DNA of 64,000 nt from Palsa-1447 sp964509885. Lineage in GTDB: Bacteria > Verrucomicrobiota > Verrucomicrobiia > Opitutales > Opitutaceae. A program made the translations under genes and the position numbers. The stretch covers positions 1-64,000 of the forward strand of contig CAZDZL010000014.1 of assembly GCA_964509885.1 (NCBI GenBank). Direction: 5' to 3'. Positions 36,537 through 44,836 of this stretch are shown piece after piece. The notes under the pieces are model-generated. The model was not told the origin of the DNA, made no database searches, and saw nothing but the letters and a program-made list of their open reading frames with translations. Every line of letters begins with the position of its first letter. The stretch's first letter is position 1.

Positions 36537-37673
36537 ATGGATGTAGCCAACCAACTGTCAGCGGCCGGCGAAGGAACCGGCCCTGCGCTACGGCGCAATA
36601 TTCTCGAAAGTCTCGGGATCGCCGGGCCACGATCCGGCATGGACGCGGCCCTCCGGATCCCGGAAACGAACAGGAAGCCTGGCGTGTGCTACGCCCTCAC
36701 GAACGACGGCGTCGAGCTGCCCGTGATCGACGTCACCCACCCGGCGTTCGCGATCAAGCTCAGCGCCGAGGAGTTCGAGGCACGCCGCCAGAAGTTGGTG
36801 GCCGACATGAGCCGCAACAAGTGGATGCCCGCCGTTCTTCATCGGCTGCTCCTGCGCCTGTTCTTTCGCAAGTCGGTCCTGATCCAGGGCCTCAGGAAGG
36901 CCACCGACAGGTTCCTGAGCGGGATGAACACCTACCTCCTGAAGCTCGGCCCCGACAACCTCGGCGCGGGCTACATAGGGCGCGGCGACCGGCAGATTGC
37001 CGGGTCGCACCCGGTCCTGTGCCTGCGCCTGCGCCTCCAGGAAACGGCCCGCATGCTGGCCGAGGGGTTCGCGGGGCCCCTTTCCGCCCGGCCCGGGGCT
37101 GCCCTGCACCTCTTGAACATCGGGGGCGGCCACGCGGCGGACAGCCTTAATTCCCTGATCGTGGCCAGGGCGGCCGACGCCCGGCTGCTGGAGGGGCGCA
37201 GGATTTTCATCCACGTCCTCGACCTCGAGGCCGACGCGCCGGACTTCGGCCGGCGCGCCCTGGCGGCGCTGCTCGCCCCCGGGGCGCCGCTCCACGGCCT
37301 CGACGTGGCGTTCAGCCATGTGCGGTACAACTGGAGCGAGCCAGGGGTCCTCCGCGGGGTCATCGCCGGCCTCGGGTCCGGCGACAAGGTGATCACGGTC
37401 TCCACCGAGGGCGCCCTGTTCGAGTACGGCTCCGACGGGGACATCCTGTCAAACCTGACGCTGCTCCGGGAGGTCACGCCCGGCGACTCGACCATCACGG
37501 GCAGCGTCACCCGGGAGCGAACCGAGTTCAGGAGGCACTATTCCGCGACCCGGATTCCCGTCGTTCACCGCGGCCTGCCCCGGTTCACCGCCCTTGTGAA
37601 GCAGGCGGGATGGGTCGTCGACAAGGCGGTGGAGGGGACCTTCTCCGACGTGGTCAGGCTCACCCGGGGCTGA
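36537..37673 (+). CDS. Unassigned protein with methyltransferase-like Rossmann motif
   Basis: I do not recognise the family of this 378-residue protein. The central segment LHLLNIGGGHAADSLNSLI (about 190-208) resembles the glycine-rich first motif of class I SAM-dependent methyltransferases, and the following strand IFIHVLDLEADAPDF ends in acidic residues where such enzymes bind the SAM ribose. Later strands (ALHGLDVAFSHV-like region, then KVITVSTEGALFEYGSDG) are compatible with the same fold. The N-terminal 150 residues are helical and unlike a known domain. The first ATG is used; a second at 36639 (MDAALRIPETN) is possible. It stands alone between a secreted protein gene and a convergent VOC gene. 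Confidence 0.55.
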   Translation: MDVANQLSAAGEGTGPALRRNILESLGIAGPRSGMDAALRIPETNRKPGVCYALTNDGVELPVIDVTHPAFAIKLSAEEFEARRQKLVADMSRNKWMPAVLHRLLLRLFFRKSVLIQGLRKATDRFLSGMNTYLLKLGPDNLGAGYIGRGDRQIAGSHPVLCLRLRLQETARMLAEGFAGPLSARPGAALHLLNIGGGHAADSLNSLIVARAADARLLEGRRIFIHVLDLEADAPDFGRRALAALLAPGAPLHGLDVAFSHVRYNWSEPGVLRGVIAGLGSGDKVITVSTEGALFEYGSDGDILSNLTLLREVTPGDSTITGSVTRERTEFRRHYSATRIPVVHRGLPRFTALVKQAGWVVDKAVEGTFSDVVRLTRG

Positions 37674-37689
37674 ACCGGCCCCGGTGGCG

Positions 37690-38052
37690 TCACATGGAGT
37701 GGAGCGCGATCCGGTTGCCCTCGGTGTCGAGGATGACCGCGCGCAGGCCGAAGGGCGCGATGGATTCCTTGGGCTCGAGCACCTTGCCGCCGCTCGGCTC
37801 CACGGCCTCGATCGCCTCGTCGATGCGCCCGTGGACGTTCAGGTAGACGAGCGGCCCCTCGGCCGAGGGCTTCACCTTCTTGCTCATATAGAGGCAGCCG
37901 GCCGCCTCGCCGTCCTTGTGGGGAAAGCTGCCGATCGACATCCCGGGGTATTCCTGGAGCTCGACCTGCGTTCCCATGACGGCCGAGTAGAAGCGGATCG
38001 CCCGGTCCAGCTTGAGGACCGGGATGTCGACCCAGACGATGTGGTTGGGCAT
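37690..38052 (-). CDS. VOC-superfamily (glyoxalase-like) protein
   Basis: This 120-residue single-domain protein starts at ATG with MPNHIVWVDIPVLKLDRAI and has the paired beta-alpha-beta-beta-beta units of the vicinal oxygen chelate fold: RAIRFYSAVMGTQVELQEYP, then VYLNVHGRIDEAIEAVEPSG, then KESIAPFGLRAVILDTEGNRIAL. The C-terminal DTEGNRIALHSM is typical of the stand-alone VOC group resembling bleomycin-resistance proteins. Longer in-frame starts would run through a conserved operator (38206-38238) and were rejected. Its substrate is unknown. Confidence 0.88.
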   Translation of the reverse strand: MPNHIVWVDIPVLKLDRAIRFYSAVMGTQVELQEYPGMSIGSFPHKDGEAAGCLYMSKKVKPSAEGPLVYLNVHGRIDEAIEAVEPSGGKVLEPKESIAPFGLRAVILDTEGNRIALHSM

Positions 38053-38195
38053 GGTGGTGTCTCCTTGGGTTCGCGGTTGGAAGGCCTGTCGGCCCTCGCA
38101 CGGCCCCTTGACTAGGACAACGCCCGGGTCCCGGCGAGCAATTCCGCCCGGGGCGGGGCGGCGTGGCCGTTCCGGGTCGCGAAAACCCCCGGCAC

Positions 38196-38259
38196 TGTCA
38201 TTTTCGTTAAAAACATCGTCAATTGTGCCATTTTTTATCCGAGTTTGAGCCTGTAGTAT
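38196..38259 (+). promoter_or_regulatory. Conserved operator copy 1 with -10-like hexamer, before the ROK-like kinase
   Basis: The core at 38206-38238 begins GTTAAAAACATCGTCA and ends TGCCATTTTTTATC. It matches the copies at 41520 and 52026 over 32 positions with differences only at the three variable bases. Similarity to copy 2 extends ten bases further upstream (from TGTCATTTTC at 38196). The T6 tract (38231-38236) sits where a -35 box would be, 17 bases before TAGTAT (38254-38259). There is no good -35 sequence, which suits an activator-dependent promoter. Transcription would start about 60 bases before the kinase gene. Confidence 0.75.
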
Positions 38260-38326
38260 CTTCCCCGCGAGCTTCACCCGGCAACGGCCGGCCCGAGGCC
38301 CCGTCCGCATCAAGGCCTGACCGCTC

Positions 38327-39757
38327 ATGCTCAAGATAACCCCTTTCCTCCGCCCTCCCCTAGATCCCGAGTTCCTTCCCGCCGCCCTGTGGAACCGCGC
38401 CTACCGGGCGGTCGTGGCCACGGATCCGCATGCGCGCACCCTCATCGTCGTGCTCGAGCGCCCGGACGGCGGCGTCTCGAGGCACCAGAGCCGCGTCCTC
38501 GGCGCGGGCCATCCCTCGGCCGCGCTCAGCCTCAGGTACGCCGAGCGCCTCCTCAAGTTTCTCCTTTGGCAGAAGGGCGGGTGCACCGTGAGGATCGCCG
38601 GGGCCCCCGAGATCGCGGCCTACCTCGCGGCGGTCTACAGCCCCGAGGGAGAACGGGCCTTCGACCACGCGTTCATGGGCGACAAGGTCTATGGCAGGAC
38701 CTTCAGCGTCGAGGCCGCCAGCGCCGAGGACCTGCCCGAGGAGAGGAACACGGGGCTCACGATGGGCCGCCACCTCGAGGGCTGCAGGATAGGCTTCGAC
38801 ATCGGCGGCAGCGACCGCAAGGCCGCCGCCGTCATCGACGGGAAGGTCGTCTTCTCGGAGGAGGTGCCGTGGGACCCGTACTTCCAGAGGGACCCGGCCT
38901 ACCACCTCGAGGGGATCAACGACTCGCTGCGCAAGGCGGCCGCCCACCTGCCCCGGGTCGACGCGATCGGCGGAAGCGCCGCGGGCATCTACGTGAACAA
39001 CGAGGTGCGCGTGGCGTCCCTCTTCAGGGGAATCCCGCCCGACGTGTTCGAGAGCGACATCCGCAGGCTCTTCTTCACGCTCCAGAAGCGCTGGGGCGGC
39101 GTCCCGTTCGAGGTCGCGAACGACGGCGAGGTCGCCGCGCTCGCGGGATCGATGTCCCTCGGTGACAACGCGGTCCTCGGCATTTCTATGGGGACGAGCC
39201 AGGCGGGCGGCTACGTGCGGCCGGGCGGCGACATAACGCCCTGGCTCAACGAGCTCGCCTTCGCCCCGGTGGACTACCGCATCGACGCGCCGACGGACGA
39301 GTGGTCCGGCGACGCGGGCGGCGGCGTCCAGTACTTCTCGCAGCAGGCCGTTTCCCGCCTCGCCGAACAGGCGGGCTTCGGATTCGACGCCGGGATGCCC
39401 GCCCCGGACCGGCTCGTCGCCGTCCAGGAGGCGATGGCCGCGGGCGACGCCCGGGCCGAGAAGGTGTACGACTCCGTGGGCTCCTACCTCGGTTACTCGA
39501 TCGGCCACTACTGCGACTTCTACAGCCTGAAGCACGTGCTCCTCATGGGGCGCGTCACGTCCGGGCCCGGGGGCGAGAGGATACTCCTGCGCGCCCGGGA
39601 GGTCCTCGCGGCGGAGTTCCCCGCGGCGGCCTCCCGCACCCGCGTGCGCATGCCCGACGAGAAGGACAGGCGCCACGGCCAGGCGATCGCGGCGGCCAGC
39701 CTGCCCGCGATCCGGGAAACTGCGGGCTCGCACGCCGCGCATTCCGATTCCAAATAG
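38327..39757 (+). CDS. ROK-like sugar kinase with an N-terminal extension
   Basis: This 476-residue protein has a C-terminal two thirds with the sugar-kinase/actin fold of ROK proteins. The phosphate-binding motif FDIGGSDRKAAAVIDGK starts at 157, AIGGSAAG is at about 213-220, the catalytic-type Asp lies in VANDGEVAALAG (263-274), and the adenosine block is ISMGTSQAGGY. Residues 1-150 form an extension absent from typical ROK kinases, containing RLLKFLLWQKGGCTVRIAGA. The zinc-binding CxCGxxGC cluster of classical ROK kinases is not evident. In context (shared operator with nagB and GH20, adjoining PIG-L gene) an N-acetylglucosamine or glucosamine kinase is a reasonable inference. The stop is six bases before the next gene. 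Confidence 0.75.
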   Translation: MLKITPFLRPPLDPEFLPAALWNRAYRAVVATDPHARTLIVVLERPDGGVSRHQSRVLGAGHPSAALSLRYAERLLKFLLWQKGGCTVRIAGAPEIAAYLAAVYSPEGERAFDHAFMGDKVYGRTFSVEAASAEDLPEERNTGLTMGRHLEGCRIGFDIGGSDRKAAAVIDGKVVFSEEVPWDPYFQRDPAYHLEGINDSLRKAAAHLPRVDAIGGSAAGIYVNNEVRVASLFRGIPPDVFESDIRRLFFTLQKRWGGVPFEVANDGEVAALAGSMSLGDNAVLGISMGTSQAGGYVRPGGDITPWLNELAFAPVDYRIDAPTDEWSGDAGGGVQYFSQQAVSRLAEQAGFGFDAGMPAPDRLVAVQEAMAAGDARAEKVYDSVGSYLGYSIGHYCDFYSLKHVLLMGRVTSGPGGERILLRAREVLAAEFPAAASRTRVRMPDEKDRRHGQAIAAASLPAIRETAGSHAAHSDSK

Positions 39758-39763
39758 GGGACT

Positions 39764-40615
39764 GTGAACTTCTCAAATCCAGGCGCCGACACCTACGTCT
39801 CGGACCCGGCATCCACGCCGGAGGACGCCCTCAGGCGCGTGACGCACCTGTGCGTCGGGGCCCACCAGGACGACATCGAGATCATGGCGCAGTCCGGCAT
39901 CAGCGACTGCATCGGGATGCCGGGAAGGGGATTCGGGGGGGTCGTCGTCACGAACGGGGCCGGCTCCCCCCGCTCCGGCTCCTTCGCGGCCTTCACGGAC
40001 GACCAGATGCTCGCCGTCCGGCGCGAGGAGCAGCGCGAGGCGGCCAGGCTCGGCCACTACTGCATCCAGCTGCAGCTCGCGCACCCGAGCGCCGACGTCA
40101 AGCGACCCGGGCATCCCGGGGTTGCGGGAGACCTTGCCTCGATCTTCTCCGGCTGCCGCCCGGAGGTGGTCTTCCTCCACAACCCCGCCGACAAGCACGA
40201 CACGCATGTCGCCGTGCTCCTGCGGTGCCTGGAGGCCATCCGCTCCCTGCCCGCCGACCGCCGGCCGGTCCGCGTGCTGGGCTGCGAGGTCTGGAGGGAC
40301 CTGGACTGGCTCCCGGACGCCGACAAGGTCGCGCTCGACTCCGGCAGGCACCCCGAGCTCGCCCGCAAGCTGCTCGCCGTCTTCGACTCGCAGATCAGCG
40401 GGGGCAAGCGCTACGACCTCGCGGCCATCGGCCGGCGCTGCGCGAACGCGACCTTCCACACGTCCCATGCGACGGACGCCCTTGCCGGGATCACGTGGGC
40501 CGTCGACCTGACGCCCGTCACCCGGGACGGTGGGCCCTCGATCCGCGACTTCACGGCCTCCCTCATTGCCCGCCTCGGCGCGGACGTGTCGCAGCGCCTG
40601 AAGACCTGGGCCTGA
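39764..40615 (+). CDS. PIG-L (LmbE-like) family deacetylase
   Basis: This 283-residue protein starts with GTG six bases after the kinase. PIG-L proteins are zinc enzymes that remove acetyl groups from N-acetylglucosamine-containing compounds. The zinc/catalytic motif reads GAHQDDIEIM (32-41), with the usual AHPDD changed to AHQDD, and the third ligand lies in NPADKHDTHVAV (140-151). It also has VTNGAGSPRSG and the RREEQREAARLG helix typical of the family. Coupled to a ROK-like kinase, it may deacetylate GlcNAc or GlcNAc-6-phosphate, the step done by NagA elsewhere. That role is inference. Confidence 0.85.
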   Translation: MNFSNPGADTYVSDPASTPEDALRRVTHLCVGAHQDDIEIMAQSGISDCIGMPGRGFGGVVVTNGAGSPRSGSFAAFTDDQMLAVRREEQREAARLGHYCIQLQLAHPSADVKRPGHPGVAGDLASIFSGCRPEVVFLHNPADKHDTHVAVLLRCLEAIRSLPADRRPVRVLGCEVWRDLDWLPDADKVALDSGRHPELARKLLAVFDSQISGGKRYDLAAIGRRCANATFHTSHATDALAGITWAVDLTPVTRDGGPSIRDFTASLIARLGADVSQRLKTWA

Positions 40616-40627
40616 GGCGCCGGTCGG

Positions 40628-41515
40628 TCATGTCGCTGTCTTGTGGGCGCGGTCCCCGTGGCGGTAGGCCATCGGCGAGACGCCGTACGCCGTGTGGAAC
40701 GCGCGGCTGAAGCTGTAGATCGACGTGAAACTGCAGAGCTCCGCGATCTCGGTGACGCGCCTCTGGCTCAGGCGAAGAAGGCCGCACGCCTTCTCGAGGC
40801 GAAGGCGCCTCAGGTGCCTCCCCAGGCTCACCCCGCACGAGGCCCGGAACCGGGCCCTCAGGTGGCTCGCGCTGATCCCGAGCGACCGGGCGATCTCCTT
40901 CACGCTGAGCGGCTCCTCCTTGCCCTGGGCGAGCTGGTTCACCTGCATGATGAGTCCCGGCGCTACGGGGGGCTTGTGGTGCCTGCGCAGGATAGGCTCG
41001 GCCTGCCGGATCCTCTGGAGCAGGACCGAGAGCAGGAGGCTCGTGAGGTCGCCCTCGCCCCGCGTGAGGTACGCCTCGACCAGCTCGGCGCAGGTCTGGC
41101 GCACGACATGCGTGACCACGAAGGGCCGGAAGCGCAGCGCCTGGAGCGGGGCCGCGTCGATCGTGTCGAACGTGATGAAGAGCCAGCGCAGCTCCTCGCG
41201 CGCGGGCTGGATGTAGTCGTGGAACTGGAAGGGCAGCACGAGAAGGCCCTCGTCCTCGTTCAGGCGGATCGCCCGGTCGTCGACGGCGACGGTGACGGCC
41301 GTCTCCATCGCGAGTATGAGCACGAAGCGGTGGTGGAGCGCCCGCCCCCGCTGGGGGCGGTTCAGGTCGGTCGCCGAGCGCCGGCAGAAGCAGATGATGT
41401 TGTCGGGAAGCGCGAGCGGCGCCGCGCGCTTGCCGTGCAGCGGCCGCAGCGGCGAGGGCAGAAGGTTCGCGAGTTTCTCGAGCGAAAGGATGCGGGCGTG
41501 GGACGATTCTGACAT
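40628..41515 (-). CDS. AraC-family transcriptional regulator, probable regulon activator
   Basis: This 295-residue protein starts at the ATG giving MSESSHARILSLEK. The N-terminal cupin-like sensing region (about 30-150: ALHHRFVLILAMETAVTVAV, FQFHDYIQPAREEL) is followed by the AraC double helix-turn-helix at about 195-290: SVKEIARSLGISASHLRARF, then VTEIAELCSFTSIYSFSRAF and the end motif GVSPMAYR. Its start codon lies inside operator copy 2, so it should regulate itself. It is convergent with the PIG-L gene and divergent from the TonB receptor. As the only transcription factor gene in the sugar region it is the natural candidate to bind all three operator copies. Confidence 0.87.
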   Translation of the reverse strand: MSESSHARILSLEKLANLLPSPLRPLHGKRAAPLALPDNIICFCRRSATDLNRPQRGRALHHRFVLILAMETAVTVAVDDRAIRLNEDEGLLVLPFQFHDYIQPAREELRWLFITFDTIDAAPLQALRFRPFVVTHVVRQTCAELVEAYLTRGEGDLTSLLLSVLLQRIRQAEPILRRHHKPPVAPGLIMQVNQLAQGKEEPLSVKEIARSLGISASHLRARFRASCGVSLGRHLRRLRLEKACGLLRLSQRRVTEIAELCSFTSIYSFSRAFHTAYGVSPMAYRHGDRAHKTAT

Positions 41516-41588
41516 TTTTGTTAAAAACATCGTCATTTATGCCATTTTTTAACGGCGACGCCAGCGTTATGATGGGCGCCGTTAAAAA
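41510..41588 (+). promoter_or_regulatory. Conserved operator copy 2 with -10-like hexamer, between araC-type gene and TonB receptor
   Basis: The core at 41520-41557 begins GTTAAAAACATCGTCATT and ends TGCCATTTTTTAACGGCG; it differs from copy 3 at two of 38 positions. The T6 tract (41545-41550) lies 17 bases before TATGAT (41568-41573). A second half-site, CGCCGTTAAAAA (41577-41588), forms a perfect 12-bp inverted repeat with TTTTTAACGGCG (41546-41557), with the -10 hexamer between the arms. The upstream flank (TGACATTTTT) overlaps the start codon of the AraC-family gene. Activation of the receptor and self-control of the regulator are inferred. Confidence 0.75.
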
Positions 41589-41906
41589 CAAACCGCCTCA
41601 TTCGTTCTCCCCGGCAATGATTGGCCCCTCAAAATTGAATCAAGACTGTTCACTGCGCGCGCAAGCCACGGACACGGCCCCGGTACGGGCCCGCCCGGGA
41701 TGCGGCGCCGCCGGGGGAACCCGCCGCTGCGACAGCGGAACATCCGACTGAACCCCACGCGAAGGATCTAAGGCGCCGGCCCAGGGATCGAATCGGATCC
41801 CCCGCACGAGACGCCATCTCAGCACTGAAACCGTTTTTTCAGGCCGCCTACCCCGCAGCCTGTCCCTCCCCTGTTTTCTCTAAACACCGCTAGAACCATA
41901 ACCACC
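41589..41906 (+). other. Long untranslated leader of the TonB receptor gene
   Basis: If transcription starts just after the -10 hexamer at 41568, the receptor mRNA has a leader of roughly 325 bases without a convincing gene. It holds a perfect hairpin CCGCTG-CGA-CAGCGG (41724-41738) and a CTGAAA/TTTCAG hairpin (41825-41842) whose loop and second arm contain a T6 run, which could act as a weak terminator or attenuator. I looked for a cobalamin or other known riboswitch core and did not find one. The start codon is preceded by ACCATAACCACC, not by a purine-rich binding site. Confidence 0.4.
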
Positions 41907-44690
41907 ATGAGTACTCAAGACACCCGCGACCCGCTGACCGCCACAGGTCTCCCCGGTCCCCTCACCCCGCTGCACAGGTGTGCGGCGTCAACGCTCCTCG
42001 CCCTGGGGATCCTCGTCTCCGCGCACGCGCAGACGGCGCCGGCCCCGGCGACGACCACGACCACGACGACCACGTCCACGACGGTGGCCGCCGCGCCGGC
42101 TCAGTCCGACCAGCCCGTCACCATGGGCGAGTTCGTCGTCAACGGCTACGCAAGCAGCCTCGCCACCTCCCTCAACACGAAGAGGGAGTCCGAGGACAAC
42201 GTCGAGGTGATCACGGCCGAGGATGTCGGCAAGTTCCCCGACAACAACCTCGCGGAGTCCCTCTCCCACCTGCCCGGCATCTCGGTGGACCGCCTCTTCG
42301 GCGAGGGCGAGCGCGTCAGCATCGAGGGCGTGGACCCCAACCTGAACCGCGTCCTGCTTAACGGCGAGCCCGTGTCGTCCGCCGACTGGTACGTCCTCGA
42401 CAACCAGAGCCGGCAGTTCAACTACCTGCTCCTGAGCCCCGACGTCGTGGGCCAGGCGGAGGTCTACAAGACCTGGGAGCCCAGCCTCCTCGAGGGAAGC
42501 ATCGGGGCCACGGTCAACGTGACCACGCGCAACCCGCTGGACCTCGGGCCCCTCGTCTTCGAGGGCACGATCACCGACGGCTACAACGACCGCTCGAAGA
42601 AGAACGAGGGCAGCGAGAACGCCATGCTGAGCTGGCACAATGACGCCAAGACCTTCGGCATCCTGGTCGGCGGCGAGGACAACCGCGAATACCTTCGCCG
42701 CGACGGCGTCGAGTCGCTGGTCGAGGACAACAACACGAACCTCGGCGTTGCGGGGCCGCTGCCGGGCCAGCCCGCGGGCCCCTGGGTCACCGCGGAGGTG
42801 GTCAATTCCGCGGAATTCCTGCAGCTGCGCCACCACCAGGGCGGCAACGTCGACGCGGTGTGGAAGCCGAATGACCGGCTAACGCTCGAGTTCACGGGCC
42901 TCTACGTGAAGCAGACCATGGATAACGTGAACTTCTCGTACTACATCTACCCCGGGGACAACTGGTCCGGCCTGCCCAACATCACGAACCCGACCGTCAC
43001 GAACGGGGTCCTCGGCAGCTACACGATCAACAGCGCCCCGCTGGTCATCGACGCGTTCAACCGCGCCGCCCAGATCGTGACCCAGGACTACAACCTGAAG
43101 GGCGAGTTCAAGGGCGACAACTTCGACCTGACGACGAACGCGGGCTTCACCCGGGCGACCGGCGGCACGCAGCACCAGTTCTTCGCCGAGTACTTCGTCT
43201 TCGCGAACGCGAACATCAACGAGGGCAAGGGATCCTCCTCGTTCGCCGTCACCGGGGTTCCCGGCCCCGACCCGACCGCAGCCAACCTGAACAGCGGCGC
43301 GGACTTCAGCGCGGCCGGCGAGCCGAGCTTCGACTACGGCAACATCGCCAGCAACCCCGAGGTCGACGACGAGAAGTGGATCAAGATGGACCTCGTCTTC
43401 CCCCTCAAGGGGGCGCTCAAGAACGTCAAGGCGGGCCTGCGCTTCAGCGACCACAAGGCCGGTGAGAACGGCGCCGTGGTCAGCGTGCCCGGAGCGGACG
43501 AGGTGGTCACGCCCCTGACCGCGATCGGCGTCTCCTCCGCCCCGTCGAACTACCTGTCCGGCCTGCCGAACATCACCTCCTCGATGTCGCAGCACGTCAT
43601 GACCAACTCGTACGGCGGCGTCGCCAACTTCATCGGGAACCTGCCCGAGGGCAACGGCCAGACGCTGCTGCAGTACTTCAACTCCACGCCGCCGGCGGAC
43701 GGCGCCGTCTTCACCGCGACGCCCACGTTCACGATCGACGAGCGCATCAACGCCGCGTACGTCGAGAGCAGCTTCTCGGACGGCCCGCTCTCGGGGAACT
43801 TCGGCGCGCGCTTCGTGGAGACCACCACGACCAGCGCCAGCTACAACCTGAGCACGACGCCCCCGACCCTCCAGTCGAGCCAGAGCACCTACGACAACGT
43901 CCTTCCCGCGGTCAACCTTGCCTACGACATTGCCCAGGACCAGGTGAGCCGGTTCAGCGTGGCCGAGGTCATCGCCCGCCCCAACACGGCGGCGGAGGCC
44001 AACTACGTCGAGCTCTATGACTCCACCTTGGGAGGCGTCGGCGGCAACGCCGCCCTGAAGGCAATCCAGTCGACGAACTTCGACTGGGACTACGAGTACT
44101 ACTTCGCGAAGAACTCCTACTTCGCCGTGGACCTGTTCTACAAGGACTTCTCCAACTACATCGTCAACGCGACGAACCCCGAGCAGTGGACGGACTACTC
44201 GCTCGCGGGTCACCCCACGGAGACGTACGAGATCTCGCGCCCCTCGAACGGCGGCTCGGCGACCTCCGAGGGCGCCACGGTCTCCTACCAGCAGACGTTC
44301 GCGTACGGGCTCGGACTCATGGCCAACTACACGCTGATGCACACCTCGAGCGCCAGCGGCCCGCTACCCTACTCCTCCAAGAACCTGATCAACATCAGCC
44401 CGTTCTATGAGAACAAGTGGGGCATGGTCCGCCTGACGTATTCCTGGCGCGACGACTACCTGACCAGCTCGTTCAACGGCCAGAGCGCGGTGTGGACCTC
44501 GCCCTTTGCCGAGGTCGACGCCAACGCGGCGATCAACATCACGAAGAACTTCCAGATTCTTCTGAGCTGCACGAACCTCCTGGACGAGACCTACAAGCAG
44601 TACTTCAAGAACACGGGCGCCGGCTCGCTCCTCGCGGACGAGTACAAGTTCGGCCGGACGTACTCCGTCTCGCTCCACTGGAACTTCTGA
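41907..44690 (+). CDS. TonB-dependent outer-membrane receptor
   Basis: This 927-residue protein is predicted to import a glycan or oligosaccharide across the outer membrane with energy from TonB. A signal sequence (about 23-41, ending SAHAQ) is followed by a threonine-rich linker (ATTTTTTTTSTT), then the plug domain from about 90 (VEVITAEDVGKFPDNNLAES, LPGISVDR) and a 22-strand-type barrel ending in SLHWNF with the usual C-terminal aromatic. The plug phrases match the Xanthomonas/Caulobacter receptor group, many of which import plant or chitin oligosaccharides. There is no SusD-like partner. It is preceded by operator copy 2 and followed by a strong terminator, so it is transcribed alone. Confidence 0.93.
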   Translation: MSTQDTRDPLTATGLPGPLTPLHRCAASTLLALGILVSAHAQTAPAPATTTTTTTTSTTVAAAPAQSDQPVTMGEFVVNGYASSLATSLNTKRESEDNVEVITAEDVGKFPDNNLAESLSHLPGISVDRLFGEGERVSIEGVDPNLNRVLLNGEPVSSADWYVLDNQSRQFNYLLLSPDVVGQAEVYKTWEPSLLEGSIGATVNVTTRNPLDLGPLVFEGTITDGYNDRSKKNEGSENAMLSWHNDAKTFGILVGGEDNREYLRRDGVESLVEDNNTNLGVAGPLPGQPAGPWVTAEVVNSAEFLQLRHHQGGNVDAVWKPNDRLTLEFTGLYVKQTMDNVNFSYYIYPGDNWSGLPNITNPTVTNGVLGSYTINSAPLVIDAFNRAAQIVTQDYNLKGEFKGDNFDLTTNAGFTRATGGTQHQFFAEYFVFANANINEGKGSSSFAVTGVPGPDPTAANLNSGADFSAAGEPSFDYGNIASNPEVDDEKWIKMDLVFPLKGALKNVKAGLRFSDHKAGENGAVVSVPGADEVVTPLTAIGVSSAPSNYLSGLPNITSSMSQHVMTNSYGGVANFIGNLPEGNGQTLLQYFNSTPPADGAVFTATPTFTIDERINAAYVESSFSDGPLSGNFGARFVETTTTSASYNLSTTPPTLQSSQSTYDNVLPAVNLAYDIAQDQVSRFSVAEVIARPNTAAEANYVELYDSTLGGVGGNAALKAIQSTNFDWDYEYYFAKNSYFAVDLFYKDFSNYIVNATNPEQWTDYSLAGHPTETYEISRPSNGGSATSEGATVSYQQTFAYGLGLMANYTLMHTSSASGPLPYSSKNLINISPFYENKWGMVRLTYSWRDDYLTSSFNGQSAVWTSPFAEVDANAAINITKNFQILLSCTNLLDETYKQYFKNTGAGSLLADEYKFGRTYSVSLHWNF

Positions 44691-44734
44691 CCCTTGCCCG
44701 GGGACGGCAGTACCCCGGGGTGGACTAGGAACTC

Positions 44735-44770
44735 GGGCCCGGATGCCTCGGCATCCGGGCCCTTTTCTTT
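44735..44770 (+). terminator. Rho-independent terminator after the TonB receptor
   Basis: The stem GGGCCCGGATGCC (44735-44747) pairs perfectly with 44750-44762 across a two-base gap, and the right arm is followed by TTTTCTTT (44763-44770). It is the strongest terminator in the window and separates the receptor from the carbamoyltransferase gene that begins 67 bases later. Confidence 0.9.
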
Positions 44771-44836
44771 GGATGTGCGCCGAAAGAGGTTCGAAAACAG
44801 GGTGCTCCCCGGCATAGTCCGCCGCATCCGGCACGA

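Noticed and set aside
41511..41591. Similar short peptides (around NDxVFN) in minus-strand reading frames at each of the three intergenic elements, as if part of related proteins
   Set aside because: The similarity is explained by the DNA operator itself. The frames enter different unrelated genes, and the better starts lie downstream of the element or at its edge.
41589..41906. Cobalamin or other riboswitch in the TonB receptor leader
   Set aside because: TonB receptor leaders often carry one, but I could not find the conserved core or a consistent set of stems, only two isolated hairpins.
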